Source: Christiangramia gaetbulicola (GTDB taxonomy: Bacteria; Bacteroidota; Bacteroidia; Flavobacteriales; Flavobacteriaceae). Taken from it: 64,000 nt of DNA. The stretch lies in the NCBI RefSeq assembly GCF_003054225.1, contig NZ_QBKQ01000001.1:992001-1056000 (forward strand), in the 5' to 3' direction. Numbering within the stretch: the stretch's first letter is position 1; each line of letters begins with the position of its first letter. Under the pieces are notes generated by a model that worked only from the letters and a program-made list of their open reading frames with translations, ran no database searches and was not told where the DNA came from. Shown here one piece after another: positions 53,706-62,642 of the stretch. Both the position numbers and the translations under genes were made by a program.

Positions 53706-54674
53706 ATGCTGAAACTTCAGAATGTATCCTTCGCCTACCAAAAAGAACCGGTTCTAAAAAACATAAGTTTTGAGATCGGAAAAGGTCAGAATGTTTCGGT
53801 GATCGGAGAAAGTGGCTGCGGAAAAAGCACTCTTTTAAAACTGATTTACGGCCTTTTACATACAGATGGGAAAGTAAGCTGGAACGGAGAAGAAATGCTG
53901 GGACCAAATTTCAACCTGGTGCCCGGGGAACCTTTTATAAAATACCTGGCTCAGGATTTTGATCTTATGCTGCCCCTCACGGCTGCAGAAAATGTAGGAA
54001 AACATCTTAGTAATTTTTATCCGGTCAAAAAGAAAAGGCGCATTAAAGAGTTACTGGAAGTAGTGGAAATGGAAGATCTGGCCGATAAAAAGGCAAAACT
54101 TCTTAGCGGTGGACAGCAACAACGTATCGCTTTAGCCCGCGCCCTGGCCAAGGAACCGGAATTAATTCTACTGGATGAACCTTTCAGCCATATAGATCAT
54201 TTCAGAAAAAACAACCTGAGAAGACGCCTGTTTTCTTACCTGAAAGAAAAGAATATTACCTGTATCGTGGCAACGCACGATAGTACCGATGCCCTTTCCT
54301 TTGCAGACCACACCTTTGTTCTGAAGAATGGAAATATTTATGCCGATGGCACTCCTGAAGAACTGTATAAATCGCCACCCAATAAATATATCGCCTCGCT
54401 ATTCGGGGATGTGAACCATATCATGCTGAAAAATTTAAAAGAAAATGAGAGCAGCCGTAAAAGAGTGGTTTTATATCCTCACGATATTAGCATTGTTAAA
54501 AGTTCTCCTATAAAGGCTGAAGTAAAGAACACGTATTTCAAAGGAGAAAACTTCCTTATTCAGGCAAAATTGAATGGTGAGGAGGTATTAGTAGAACATA
54601 AGAATGATATTCAACCCGGAAAAACCATATCATTAAAAGTCCCTGAAAAACTGATCGAGGAGCGACTTAAGTGA
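53706..54674 (+). CDS. ABC transporter ATP-binding protein
   Basis: ATPase of 322 aa (start ATG 53706, MLKLQNVSFAYQKEPVL). Walker A is GESGCGKST (about residues 35-43), Q-loop KYLAQDFDLML, signature LLSGGQQQRIALARAL and Walker B ELILLDEPFSHID. The C-terminal part (about 235-322) resembles a TOBE-like domain (EVLVEHKNDIQPGKTISL). The presence of this domain points to an importer-type ATPase as in sulfate, molybdate or polyamine systems. No permease or binding protein is adjacent. It converges on the Gre-like gene with an 8-bp overlap. Confidence 0.9.
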   Translation: MLKLQNVSFAYQKEPVLKNISFEIGKGQNVSVIGESGCGKSTLLKLIYGLLHTDGKVSWNGEEMLGPNFNLVPGEPFIKYLAQDFDLMLPLTAAENVGKHLSNFYPVKKKRRIKELLEVVEMEDLADKKAKLLSGGQQQRIALARALAKEPELILLDEPFSHIDHFRKNNLRRRLFSYLKEKNITCIVATHDSTDALSFADHTFVLKNGNIYADGTPEELYKSPPNKYIASLFGDVNHIMLKNLKENESSRKRVVLYPHDISIVKSSPIKAEVKNTYFKGENFLIQAKLNGEEVLVEHKNDIQPGKTISLKVPEKLIEERLK

Positions 54675-55122
54675 TCTCTAAAACTTCAAATTCACGCCTG
54701 TTAAATACGGCTTTTTCACCTGCTTTTTTGCCGAGTAAAACCTGGGCGATAGGTGATTTGATCCCAACTGCATAGAATTTATCTTTACCACTTGAGATCT
54801 CCCCTGCCGGAATAGAAATAAAATATTTAGCGACATTGGTCACGACGATGCTTCCCAGAATTACATTGCCGTTGGGTTTATATTCTTCGATCCTGTTCAG
54901 GATATTTCCCAGCCGGTCATATTCATTTAGCTGAACGCTTAATTTATTCCATTCGATATTGATCATTTCCCTGCCGGTCTCAAATTTATCGCCGGCACTG
55001 CTTTTGGATTCGTTCTCAAGGTCTTCCTTGAGTCCGTCCATGGCTCTTTTAACCACCGAAACTCTCGTTTGAAGATAATCCCGGCAGGCAGATATTAAGT
55101 CTTGACGTCTTTCAGCTTCCAT
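54667..55122 (-). CDS. GreA/GreB-like C-terminal domain protein
   Basis: Protein of 151 aa. The N-terminal half is helical (RRQDLISACRDYLQTRVSVVKRAMDGLK), like the coiled coil of Gre factors though with different residues. The C-terminal half has beta strands GNVILGSIVVTNVAKYFISI and the words YAVGIKSPIAQVLLGKKAGE, which are Gre-like (SPLGRALLGK-type). The acidic tip residues that stimulate RNA cleavage are not evident. It is the last gene of a minus-strand trio with mtgA and the FAD oxidoreductase. An alternative annotation seen for relatives, 3-oxoacyl-ACP synthase, has no support in the sequence. Confidence 0.75.
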   Translation of the reverse strand: MEAERRQDLISACRDYLQTRVSVVKRAMDGLKEDLENESKSSAGDKFETGREMINIEWNKLSVQLNEYDRLGNILNRIEEYKPNGNVILGSIVVTNVAKYFISIPAGEISSGKDKFYAVGIKSPIAQVLLGKKAGEKAVFNRREFEVLEIT

Positions 55123-55793
55123 TATTCCAGCATAAATTTTCCGTAATTCTGCATCTGTCTTACGATCCAGTTCTTTCGACGCTGAATGAAGTTTGATGCT
55201 GGATTTGCCCGATATTCCCTGGGATTAGGCAAAACCGCGGCGATTGCTGCAGCTTCGTATGGCCCCAGTTTAGAAGCATCTTTTTTAAACCAGTGTTGAG
55301 ATGCGGCCTGGGCTCCATATACGCCTTTACCCATTTCTATACTATTCAGGTAAACTTCCAGGATCCTTTCTTTACTCCAGATCATTTCGATTAAAAAAGT
55401 AAAATAGGCTTCCATTCCTTTTCTAAACCAGGTTCTTCCTGGCCACAGAAATACATTTTTAGCAGTTTGTTGCGAGATCGTAGAGGCACCACGAATCTTT
55501 CTACCCGAGCGGTTATCTTCCATCGCTTTCTGGATAGCTTCAAAATCGAAACCACTATGGTTTTCAAAATTCTGGTCTTCACTGGCGATGACCGCCAGTT
55601 GTAAATGCCTTGAAATTTCATCGATAGGAACCCAATCATGTTCTACCGGTTCTTCAGGATTTTCGAAGTATCGTATCGCCATCAAAGGCGTAAATGGAAC
55701 CGGAACGAACTTATAGATTACCACCATAAGAATACTGAAAAGGAAAAGACCCAACAGGATCTTAAAAATAAATTTGAAAAATCTTTTTATCAT
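55122..55793 (-). CDS. mtgA: Monofunctional peptidoglycan glycosyltransferase
   Basis: Polymerises lipid II into glycan strands. The 223-aa protein starts at the ATG (complement of 55791-55793), which gives MIKRFFKFIFKILLGLFLFS, an N-terminal TM anchor. The GT51 motifs follow: VIASEDQNFENHSGFD (catalytic Glu), RGASTISQQTAKNVFLW, the second Glu in KERILEVYLNSIEMGKGVYG and YEAAAIAAVLPNPREY. An upstream in-frame ATG would add 27 residues overlapping the oxidoreductase; ATGA overlap favours the shorter form. Confidence 0.95.
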   Translation of the reverse strand: MIKRFFKFIFKILLGLFLFSILMVVIYKFVPVPFTPLMAIRYFENPEEPVEHDWVPIDEISRHLQLAVIASEDQNFENHSGFDFEAIQKAMEDNRSGRKIRGASTISQQTAKNVFLWPGRTWFRKGMEAYFTFLIEMIWSKERILEVYLNSIEMGKGVYGAQAASQHWFKKDASKLGPYEAAAIAAVLPNPREYRANPASNFIQRRKNWIVRQMQNYGKFMLE

Positions 55794-56911
55794 GATCTTA
55801 TGGCTAGCTCTGCGATTTCCTTTCCAACGAGGCTGCCAATGGCAATTCCCATTCCGCCAAGGCGCACACCGCAATAAATATTTTTAGAAAGTTCTTTTAC
55901 AATTGGTTTCTTCTGTACCCCAACTCCCATAATCCCGCTCCAGGATTGCTGAATTTCAAAATCGGTTTCCGGTAGGATGCAGGTTTCGAGTAGTTCTTTT
56001 AATTTATCCTGGATCAGGTCTGTCAATCCGGTCTCATCTGTTTCTTCGGTTTTAAAATCAAGGTTTCTCCCGCCTCCAAACAAAACTCTATCTCCAATAT
56101 TACGGAAATAATAATAACCCTTATCCAGGTGAAAAGTGCCTTTAAAGGGAATATCTGTAATAGGCTTGGTGACCAGTACCTGTGCCCTGGCCGGTTTCAC
56201 CTCTTCTATACCCAGCCTGGATGCGAAGCCATTGGTAGCGATGATCAGTTTTTTGACTTCCAGGTCAAATTCTGAAGTTTCAACACTTATCCCATTTGTA
56301 GATTGCTCAAAAGATCTTACTTCCACACAGTTAAGAATACGGATATCTTTCTCGATAGCCTTCTTCACTAAAGCGCTCATCATTTTACCGGTATCTATCT
56401 GGCCCTCGAATTTATTGAAGATGAGTTTTGGCTGAATTTTTTTAAACCCGAATTTATTTTCGGCGATTTCAAATACCTCTCCCTGGAATACCTCTTTTAA
56501 AAGATCGTTTATTTCAGGAATCCGGAGAAGACATTCCTCGTAAAGCTCTTTATCGGCTTCAGTAAAAAGTTCATATCCTCCTTTTTCCTGATAATCGATA
56601 ATATCATCGCCCAGATTATTCCGAAGCAATTCCAGGCCCATTTTACGCTTTTCGCATAACTGCACCACCTCTTGTCTCGAATGTGTCTTAAGATCGTCCA
56701 GGATCTCTGAAATACTCCCAAAACAAGCAAATCCGGCATTCTTGGTGCTGGCACCTTCGGGCAACATCCCTTTTTCCAGGATGAGCACCTTAGCTTCCGG
56801 CTCAGATTCCCTGATCTTCAAGGCACAATTTAGTCCGGTAATGCCACTGCCAACGATACAATAATCGATATTAGAAAACCAGGAATCGGTCTCCCAGAAA
56901 GAAAAATTCAT
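55790..56911 (-). CDS. FAD-dependent oxidoreductase (DAO family)
   Basis: Flavoprotein of 373 aa with the FAD loop YCIVGSGITGLNCALKI (about residues 17-33), the second Rossmann motif GASTKNAGFACFGS with glycine-rich flavin contact, and the C-terminal YCGVRLGGMGIAIGS. It belongs to the D-amino-acid oxidase / glycine oxidase-like family, which oxidises amines or amino acids. The exact substrate is unknown. It overlaps mtgA by 4 bp (ATGA). Confidence 0.9.
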   Translation of the reverse strand: MNFSFWETDSWFSNIDYCIVGSGITGLNCALKIRESEPEAKVLILEKGMLPEGASTKNAGFACFGSISEILDDLKTHSRQEVVQLCEKRKMGLELLRNNLGDDIIDYQEKGGYELFTEADKELYEECLLRIPEINDLLKEVFQGEVFEIAENKFGFKKIQPKLIFNKFEGQIDTGKMMSALVKKAIEKDIRILNCVEVRSFEQSTNGISVETSEFDLEVKKLIIATNGFASRLGIEEVKPARAQVLVTKPITDIPFKGTFHLDKGYYYFRNIGDRVLFGGGRNLDFKTEETDETGLTDLIQDKLKELLETCILPETDFEIQQSWSGIMGVGVQKKPIVKELSKNIYCGVRLGGMGIAIGSLVGKEIAELAIRS

Positions 56912-56953
56912 AGGTTAGTATTTCTACGGCTGAAATTACAAAATATTGGACAT

Positions 56954-56980
56954 AAAAAAACCCCGGAATTACCGGGGTTT
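56954..56980 (-). terminator. Terminator of the fabH-accB-accC operon
   Basis: 9-bp stem AAACCCCGG / CCGGGGTTT with loop AATTA, followed on the minus strand by a T-run, 4 bp after the accC stop. Confidence 0.88.
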
Positions 56981-56984
56981 CAAT

Positions 56985-58340
56985 TTATGCTTGCTCTTCC
57001 TGAGGCTTCATCTTGAAATCCTCCATGAATTTTGTAGTATAATTTCCTTCTACATAATCTGGATGATCCATCAGCTGCCTGTGGAAAGGTATCGTTGTTT
57101 TAATTCCTTCGATCACAAACTCGTCTAAAGCTCGCTTCATCTTATTGATCGCTTCTTCTCTGGTTTGAGCAGTAGTGATCAATTTGGCGATCATAGAGTC
57201 ATAGTTTGGCGGGATGGTATAGCCACTGTAAACGTGGGTATCTATACGAATTCCATGTCCTCCGGGTGCATGTAAATTCGTGATCTTACCTGGAGAAGGA
57301 CGGAAGTTATGGTAAGGATCTTCCGCATTAATTCTACATTCTATAGAGTGTAATTGCGGAAAATAGTTCTTTCCTGAAATTGGCACTCCTGCCGCTACAA
57401 GGATCTGCTCACGAATAAGGTCATAATCTATTACCTGCTCGGTAATTGGATGCTCTACCTGTATACGTGTGTTCATCTCCATGAAGTAGAAATTCCTGTG
57501 CTTGTCTACAAGGAATTCAACCGTACCGGCTCCTTCATATTTAATATATTCTGCTGCCTTAACCGCTGCGTCTCCCATTTTCTTACGAAGGGTATCGGTC
57601 ATGAATGGAGACGGAGTTTCTTCAGTTAACTTCTGGTGACGACGTTGTACCGAACAATCCCTTTCAGAAAGGTGACAGGCTTTACCGCTACTGTCTCCCA
57701 CGATCTGGATCTCGATATGGCGAGGCTCTTCAATAAGCTTCTCCATATACATCCCGTCATTACCAAAAGAGGCATCTGCTTCTTTTCTGGCAGATTCCCA
57801 TGCTGGTTCAAGATCTTCCTCTTTCCAAACGGCACGCATACCTTTACCACCACCACCGGCAGTAGCTTTTAGCATTACCGGAAAGCCGATATCCTTGGCC
57901 AGCTTCATGCATTCTTTAAAATCCTTGATAATTCCCTCAGATCCCGGAACACAAGGAACTCCTGCAGCTCTCATCGTAGCTTTTGCAGTCGCCTTATCTC
58001 CCATTTTACTGATCATATCTGGAGAAGCACCGATGAATTTGATATCGTGCTCTTCACAGATCTTAGAGAATTTGGCATTTTCAGATAAGAATCCGTATCC
58101 CGGATGTATCGCATCAGCATTGGTAATTTCTGCTGCTGCAATGATATTTGATATTTTAAGATAAGAAAGGTTACTCGGTGCAGGTCCTATACAAACGGCC
58201 TCATCGGCAAATCTTACATGAAGACTTTCAGCGTCTGCTGTAGAGTATACCGCAACCGTCTTTATACCCATTTCTTTACAGGTACGGATAACACGCAATG
58301 CGATCTCCCCTCTGTTGGCAATCAATATTTTTTTAAACAT
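56985..58340 (-). CDS. accC: Acetyl-CoA carboxylase, biotin carboxylase subunit
   Basis: Carboxylates biotin on AccB with ATP and bicarbonate. The 451-aa protein has [18 protein letters not shown], the ATP loop [14 protein letters not shown] (about residues 156-169), catalytic [29 protein letters not shown] and the C-terminal RPSPGKI. It follows accB by 65 bp on the same strand. Confidence 0.97.
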   Translation of the reverse strand: MFKKILIANRGEIALRVIRTCKEMGIKTVAVYSTADAESLHVRFADEAVCIGPAPSNLSYLKISNIIAAAEITNADAIHPGYGFLSENAKFSKICEEHDIKFIGASPDMISKMGDKATAKATMRAAGVPCVPGSEGIIKDFKECMKLAKDIGFPVMLKATAGGGGKGMRAVWKEEDLEPAWESARKEADASFGNDGMYMEKLIEEPRHIEIQIVGDSSGKACHLSERDCSVQRRHQKLTEETPSPFMTDTLRKKMGDAAVKAAEYIKYEGAGTVEFLVDKHRNFYFMEMNTRIQVEHPITEQVIDYDLIREQILVAAGVPISGKNYFPQLHSIECRINAEDPYHNFRPSPGKITNLHAPGGHGIRIDTHVYSGYTIPPNYDSMIAKLITTAQTREEAINKMKRALDEFVIEGIKTTIPFHRQLMDHPDYVEGNYTTKFMEDFKMKPQEEQA

Positions 58341-58405
58341 ACCTAGTTGCTTTTAAAGTTCTGAAGCCCATAAACGGGCTTACAGTTGTTAAAACGGGCA
58401 GTAAA

Positions 58406-58909
58406 TTATGACGGATCAACTAAAAATAAAGGCTGATCAAATTCTACCGGAGAAGAATCCTCAACCAATACTTTTACGATCTTTCCAGAAACTTCACTTT
58501 CGATCTCGTTGAAAAGTTTCATCGCCTCGATGATACAAAGTACATCTCCTTCTTTAATAGTATCTCCAACCTCAGCAAAAGTTGGCTTGTCTGGAGAAGG
58601 TTTTCTATAGAAAGTACCAATAATAGGAGATTTCACAGTGATATACTTAGACTCATCATCGCCAGAATCTTTTGATTCTTTTTGCGGAGCAGCGCTTTCC
58701 TGAGGTGCAGGTGCTTGTTGCTGCTGCGGTTGCTGAGCCGGCATCTGCTGTTGTGGCATATGCTGCGGAACATGTTGTACTATGGTAGTTTCTTTATCGT
58801 CTGAACCTGTTCTAATAGTGATCTTTACATCACCTGTTTCCAGTTTCACCTCGCTTGCGCCAGACTTGGCTACAAATTTAATCAGGTTCTGAATTTCCTT
58901 TAAATCCAT
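58406..58909 (-). CDS. accB: Acetyl-CoA carboxylase biotin carboxyl carrier protein
   Basis: Biotin carrier of 167 aa. The ATG (complement of 58907-58909) gives MDLKEIQNLIKFVAKSGASEVKLE, the standard AccB N-terminus; the longer upstream frame overlaps fabH and is not used. A Gln/Pro/Ala-rich linker (about 60-95) precedes the biotinyl domain with the modified lysine in CIIEAMKLFNEIE. It lies between fabH and accC in an operon. Confidence 0.96.
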   Translation of the reverse strand: MDLKEIQNLIKFVAKSGASEVKLETGDVKITIRTGSDDKETTIVQHVPQHMPQQQMPAQQPQQQQAPAPQESAAPQKESKDSGDDESKYITVKSPIIGTFYRKPSPDKPTFAEVGDTIKEGDVLCIIEAMKLFNEIESEVSGKIVKVLVEDSSPVEFDQPLFLVDPS

Positions 58910-58928
58910 AATATTTGGTGTTGGTTTT

Positions 58929-59927
58929 TTATGAGTTATAAGCCCATTTAAGGTAAGCAGCTCCCCATGTGAAGCCACCTCCAAAAGAGGCAAATATTAA
59001 ATTATCTCCTTTTTTAAAGTTCTTTTCGTAATCGCTAAGCAAAAGAGGTAAAGTAGCAGAAGTGGTGTTACCATATCTCTGGATGTTCATCAAGACCTTA
59101 TCCTCATCGTTAAGTCCCATCCTGTTCGCTGTCGCATCTATGATTCGCTTGTTTGCCTGGTGTGCCACCAGCCAGTTTACGTCTTCGTTAGAAAGATCAT
59201 TTCTTTTCATGATCTGTTCACTAACCCCGGCCATATTGGAAACCGCGAATTTAAATACAGTCTTCCCATCCTGTTGCACGAAATGAAGTTTTCTTGCCAC
59301 AGTTTCTTCAGTTGGTGGCATAAGAGATCCACCAGCTTCGATCTTTAAAGATTCCCTACCAATGGAATCGCTTTTTAATATTTCATCCTGAAGTCCAAGG
59401 CCTTCAGTATTTGGTTCCATCAATACTGCTCCGGCACCATCTCCAAAGATGATACAGGTAGTACGATCTGTATAGTCTATTATAGAAGACATCTTATCTG
59501 CCCCTATTAATAGCACTTTTTTATATCTCCCTGCTTCAATATAAGCCGCGGCGGTAGACATTCCATATAAGAAACTGGAACATGCTGCCTGCAGGTCATA
59601 AGAAAAGGCGTTTGTAGCGCCTATCTGGGTAGCCACATGCACACCGGTAGATGCCACAGGCATGTCTGGTGTGGCCGTAGCCATAATAACAAGATCTATT
59701 TCTTTGGGGTCCAGGTTGGTTTTGCGAAGTATATCTTTTGCTGCCTGGATTGCTAAATATGAAGTTCCTTTATTAGGATCTTTAAGAATATGTCTTTCTT
59801 TAATTCCCGTCCTGGTGGTGATCCATTCATCGTTCGTATCCACCATTTCTTCCAACATCTTGTTGGTTAAAATATCCTCAGGCACGTAAGCACCTACAGC
59901 CGTGATCGCTGCCGTGATTTTACTCAT
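58929..59927 (-). CDS. fabH: Beta-ketoacyl-ACP synthase III
   Basis: Starts fatty-acid chains by condensing acetyl- or branched acyl-CoA with malonyl-ACP. The 332-aa protein has the Cys-His-Asn triad: Cys in YDLQAACSSFLYGM (about residue 115), His in WLVAHQANKRIID and Asn in RYGNTTSATLP. The end GGGFTWGAAYLKW is also family-like. It precedes accB, forming fabH-accB-accC; yceD-rpmF lies just upstream. Confidence 0.97.
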   Translation of the reverse strand: MSKITAAITAVGAYVPEDILTNKMLEEMVDTNDEWITTRTGIKERHILKDPNKGTSYLAIQAAKDILRKTNLDPKEIDLVIMATATPDMPVASTGVHVATQIGATNAFSYDLQAACSSFLYGMSTAAAYIEAGRYKKVLLIGADKMSSIIDYTDRTTCIIFGDGAGAVLMEPNTEGLGLQDEILKSDSIGRESLKIEAGGSLMPPTEETVARKLHFVQQDGKTVFKFAVSNMAGVSEQIMKRNDLSNEDVNWLVAHQANKRIIDATANRMGLNDEDKVLMNIQRYGNTTSATLPLLLSDYEKNFKKGDNLIFASFGGGFTWGAAYLKWAYNS

Positions 59928-60052
59928 AAATTTGGATTTAATTCACCCTTCACCGGCCTTTCCTTTGAACTCTCCATAAATAGAAAATTACTAAAATTAA
60001 TTATAACCGGCGTGCAAATTAAGGTCTTTTTAGGACTTAATCAACTAAAAAC

Positions 60053-60077
60053 AAAAAACTCCCACGATGTGAGAGTT
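60053..60077 (-). terminator. Terminator between rpmF and fabH
   Basis: On the minus strand a stem AACTCTCAC / GTGGGAGTT (one T-G pair) with loop ATC, followed by TTTTTTG. Confidence 0.72.
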
Positions 60078-60107
60078 CCTGTAATTTTTTGAAGCTCTAA
60101 GTGTCGA

Positions 60108-60305
60108 CTAAGCCTCTACTTCTTCAGTATTATCAATTAATACCTGACCACGGTAATAAAGTTTACCTTCGTGCCAGTGAGCTCTGTGATAAAGGTGTGC
60201 TTCACCTGTTACAGAATCTACAGCCACTTTTGGAGCTGAAGCTTTATAATGTGTTCTTCTTTTATCTCTTCTGGTTTTCGAGATTTTTCTCTTTGGATGT
60301 GCCAT
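60108..60305 (-). CDS. rpmF: 50S ribosomal protein L32
   Basis: Small basic ribosomal protein of 65 aa with the standard start [19 protein letters not shown]. The zinc-binding cysteines of other L32 forms are absent (region [16 protein letters not shown]), as expected for the Cys-less type. It is 13 bp after the YceD gene, the conserved yceD-rpmF pair. Confidence 0.97.
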   Translation of the reverse strand: MAHPKRKISKTRRDKRRTHYKASAPKVAVDSVTGEAHLYHRAHWHEGKLYYRGQVLIDNTEEVEA

Positions 60306-60318
60306 GGCTTCCTATTAA

Positions 60319-60852
60319 TTATTCGTTTAATAAATTTTTTAATTTGTCCCAGCGAGGATCTATATCATCCTCATTTTTCTTTTTCTGATTTTTCAAACTA
60401 AGTTCTTCTAGCTTGTCGAGTACTTCAGATTTCAATGTGCCGTCTTCAACTCCCGGATGTATCCTCTTTTGAGGTACCGAAAGTACGACCAACTCATATA
60501 TGTACTGCTGAATATTCACTTCGTAATCGCCATGTGGCAGAATAAGCAAATCTTCATCCTCATTATTGAATTCATCCCCAAACTTGATCACCAAGAACAA
60601 CTCGCTATCTATGGGTTGATCATAAGGTTCGTTCGTAAGATCGCAATTAACATTTACTGTCCCGGTTGCTCTGAAGGTAAGCTCCATCATGGTGCTTTTC
60701 TTTTCGAACAACAAATCGATCTTTACATCGGATTTATTGAATTCCTCGTACTCAAAATGTTCAAAGAACCTGTTATCTAACTCATACTCAAACTGGTGCT
60801 TTCCAAGCTTTAATCCCTTAAAAGGAATTGTAAACTCTGCTAAATTCCTCAT
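60319..60852 (-). CDS. yceD: DUF177 / YceD family protein
   Basis: Protein of 177 aa (start ATG at complement 60850-60852, MRNLAEFTIPFKGLKLG). Seen: LLFEKKSTMMELTFRATGTVNVNCDLTNEPYD-type beta region and the acidic EDLLILPHGDYEVNIQQYIYELVVLSVPQKRIHP, both typical of DUF177. Family members affect 23S rRNA maturation or stability in some bacteria, and the gene is nearly always next to rpmF, as here. Confidence 0.93.
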   Translation of the reverse strand: MRNLAEFTIPFKGLKLGKHQFEYELDNRFFEHFEYEEFNKSDVKIDLLFEKKSTMMELTFRATGTVNVNCDLTNEPYDQPIDSELFLVIKFGDEFNNEDEDLLILPHGDYEVNIQQYIYELVVLSVPQKRIHPGVEDGTLKSEVLDKLEELSLKNQKKKNEDDIDPRWDKLKNLLNE

Positions 60853-60895
60853 TTCTCCACAGTTTTGAGTGCCCACGTTTCCGTTAAGGCGGGTG

Positions 60896-60903
60896 CAAAG
60901 ATA
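60896..60903 (-). promoter_or_regulatory. -7 element (TATCTTTG) for yceD-rpmF
   Basis: Minus-strand TATCTTTG, 43 bp before the yceD ATG, in the spacer after pdxA. Confidence 0.6.
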
Positions 60904-60946
60904 TAAAAATTAATTAATTATGTTCTTTTTATAAACAAATTTCTGT

Positions 60947-61993
60947 TTATATCTTCCTTCCCTGTTTTTGCAGCTGATTTTCGGTAAGATCCTTATATTC
61001 TTCTCTTGCTTTAAAGATCTCGATACCTTTAAATACAGCCTCTTTAAAAGAGTTGATATTTGCTTCGTTCTTACCCGCTATTTCAAAAGCGGTTCCATGA
61101 TCTGGTGAAGTTCTCACTTTATTTAATCCAGCAGTGAAATTCACCCCCATCCCAAAAGATAAGGTCTTGAAAGGCACCAGTCCCTGGTCATGGTAAGAAG
61201 CTATTACCGCGTCAAAATTCTTATAGTTCTTGGTTCCGAAGAAACTATCTGCCGCGTAAGGACCAAAAACCAGGTCTCCCTTGTCCCTTAATTTCTTTAT
61301 GGTCGGTTTTAAAACTTCTTCGTCCTCCTTACCAATTAAACCATTATCCCCACTATGCGGATTAATACCCAGAACGGCGATTTTCGGCTTTCTTACCCTG
61401 AAATCACTTTTCAAAGTTTCCTGGATGATCTTTATCTTTTTCTCGATCAATTCCGGAGTAATTACCGAAGCGATATCTTTTAGTGCCACATGGTCTGTTA
61501 ATAATCCAACCTTGAGATTATCTGTGATCATGAACATAAGGCTTTGACCTCCAAGTTCTTTCGCCAGGTAATCTGTATGACCCGGGAAATTGAATTTATC
61601 AGATTGAATGGTCGCTTTATTAATAGGTGCAGTTACCAGCACATCGATTTCATCCTTTTTCAATGCTGCCGTAGCAGCCTCTAAAGATCTAAAGGCATAC
61701 TCACCGATCTTTACGTCTTCCTCGCCAAAATTAATATTGACGTTTTCCTTCCAGACATTCACCACATTCACTTTCCCGTCAACCGCATTAGAAGGCTGAT
61801 CTATGGCATGCAAATGAATGGACAGTTTATATTGTTTCTTTAAAAAATTGAGAATCTTAATATTCGCAAAGATAATTGGGGTACAAAAATCGAGCATCCT
61901 GGAATCATCAAAGGTCTTAAGTACAATTTCACTACCAATTCCATTAAGATCACCAATACTAATTCCCAATTTGATCATTTCGGCTTGTTTCAT
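60947..61993 (-). CDS. pdxA: 4-hydroxythreonine-4-phosphate dehydrogenase
   Basis: NAD-dependent dehydrogenase of pyridoxal phosphate synthesis. The 348-aa protein has ISIGDLNGIGSEIVLKTF at the start, TAPINKATIQ, a metal-binding FPGHTDYLAKELGG, LGINPHSGDNGLIGKEDEEVL and ASYHDQGLVPFKTLSFG, then RTSPDHGTAFEIAGK. All are PdxA markers in order. It is a single-gene unit, divergent from ribE. Confidence 0.96.
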   Translation of the reverse strand: MKQAEMIKLGISIGDLNGIGSEIVLKTFDDSRMLDFCTPIIFANIKILNFLKKQYKLSIHLHAIDQPSNAVDGKVNVVNVWKENVNINFGEEDVKIGEYAFRSLEAATAALKKDEIDVLVTAPINKATIQSDKFNFPGHTDYLAKELGGQSLMFMITDNLKVGLLTDHVALKDIASVITPELIEKKIKIIQETLKSDFRVRKPKIAVLGINPHSGDNGLIGKEDEEVLKPTIKKLRDKGDLVFGPYAADSFFGTKNYKNFDAVIASYHDQGLVPFKTLSFGMGVNFTAGLNKVRTSPDHGTAFEIAGKNEANINSFKEAVFKGIEIFKAREEYKDLTENQLQKQGRKI

Positions 61994-62027
61994 AAAGTTT
62001 CCCGATATAATATTTTAATTTTACACA

Positions 62028-62035
62028 CAAATGTA
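62028..62035 (-). promoter_or_regulatory. -7 element (TACATTTG) for pdxA
   Basis: Minus-strand TACATTTG fits TAnnTTTG, 34 bp before the pdxA ATG. Confidence 0.5.
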
Positions 62036-62054
62036 ACCATTATTATAGAAAGGA

Positions 62055-62642
62055 ATGTTCACAGGAATAGTAGAAGAATTAGGAAAGATCGTTAAACTGG
62101 AGAAATCTGGCACTAACCTCGACATTACAGTTGAAGCAGGTATGACACCTGAATTAAAGATAGACCAGAGTGTTTCTCACAACGGGGTATGCCTAACCGT
62201 TGTTTCCACAGAAAACGAGCAATACAAGGTTACAGCAGTAAAAGAGACCCTGGACAAGACCAATATAGGTCTGCTAAAAACAGGCGATGTCGTGAATCTG
62301 GAACGCGGAATGAAACTCGGGGACCGTTTAGATGGGCATATTGTACAGGGACATGTAGACCAAACTGCAACATGTAAAAGTTTAAAAGAAGCTGATGGTA
62401 GCTGGGAGTTCACTTTTGAGTACGATCCTAATATTGGAAATATCACTATAGAAAAAGGATCTATCACCGTTAACGGGGTAAGCCTAACCGTGGTGAATTC
62501 AAGAATTAACGAATTTAGCGTGGCGATTATCCCTTACACCTATGAACATACTACATTTAAATATCTTAAAGCCGGGGATACAGTTAACCTGGAATTTGAT
62601 GTAATAGGGAAATATGTGAAAAGGATCACTGAGCTGTCTTAG
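62055..62642 (+). CDS. ribE: Riboflavin synthase, alpha subunit
   Basis: Converts two 6,7-dimethyl-8-ribityllumazine molecules to riboflavin. The 195-aa protein has the standard MFTGIVEELGKIV start and two lumazine-binding repeats: SVSHNGVCLTVVS with GHIVQGHVDQTA, and SITVNGVSLTVVNS with the end domain. Full length. It overlaps the convergent PID-CTERM-like gene by 17 bp. Confidence 0.97.
   Translation: MFTGIVEELGKIVKLEKSGTNLDITVEAGMTPELKIDQSVSHNGVCLTVVSTENEQYKVTAVKETLDKTNIGLLKTGDVVNLERGMKLGDRLDGHIVQGHVDQTATCKSLKEADGSWEFTFEYDPNIGNITIEKGSITVNGVSLTVVNSRINEFSVAIIPYTYEHTTFKYLKAGDTVNLEFDVIGKYVKRITELS

Noticed and set aside
55794-55874. Longer mtgA N-terminus
   Set aside because: It overlaps the oxidoreductase gene by 81 more bases and puts a charged, Trp-rich stretch before the membrane anchor. 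The ATGA overlap start is more natural.
58910-58993. Longer start for accB
   Set aside because: It overlaps the end of fabH, and the added residues have no AccB similarity.
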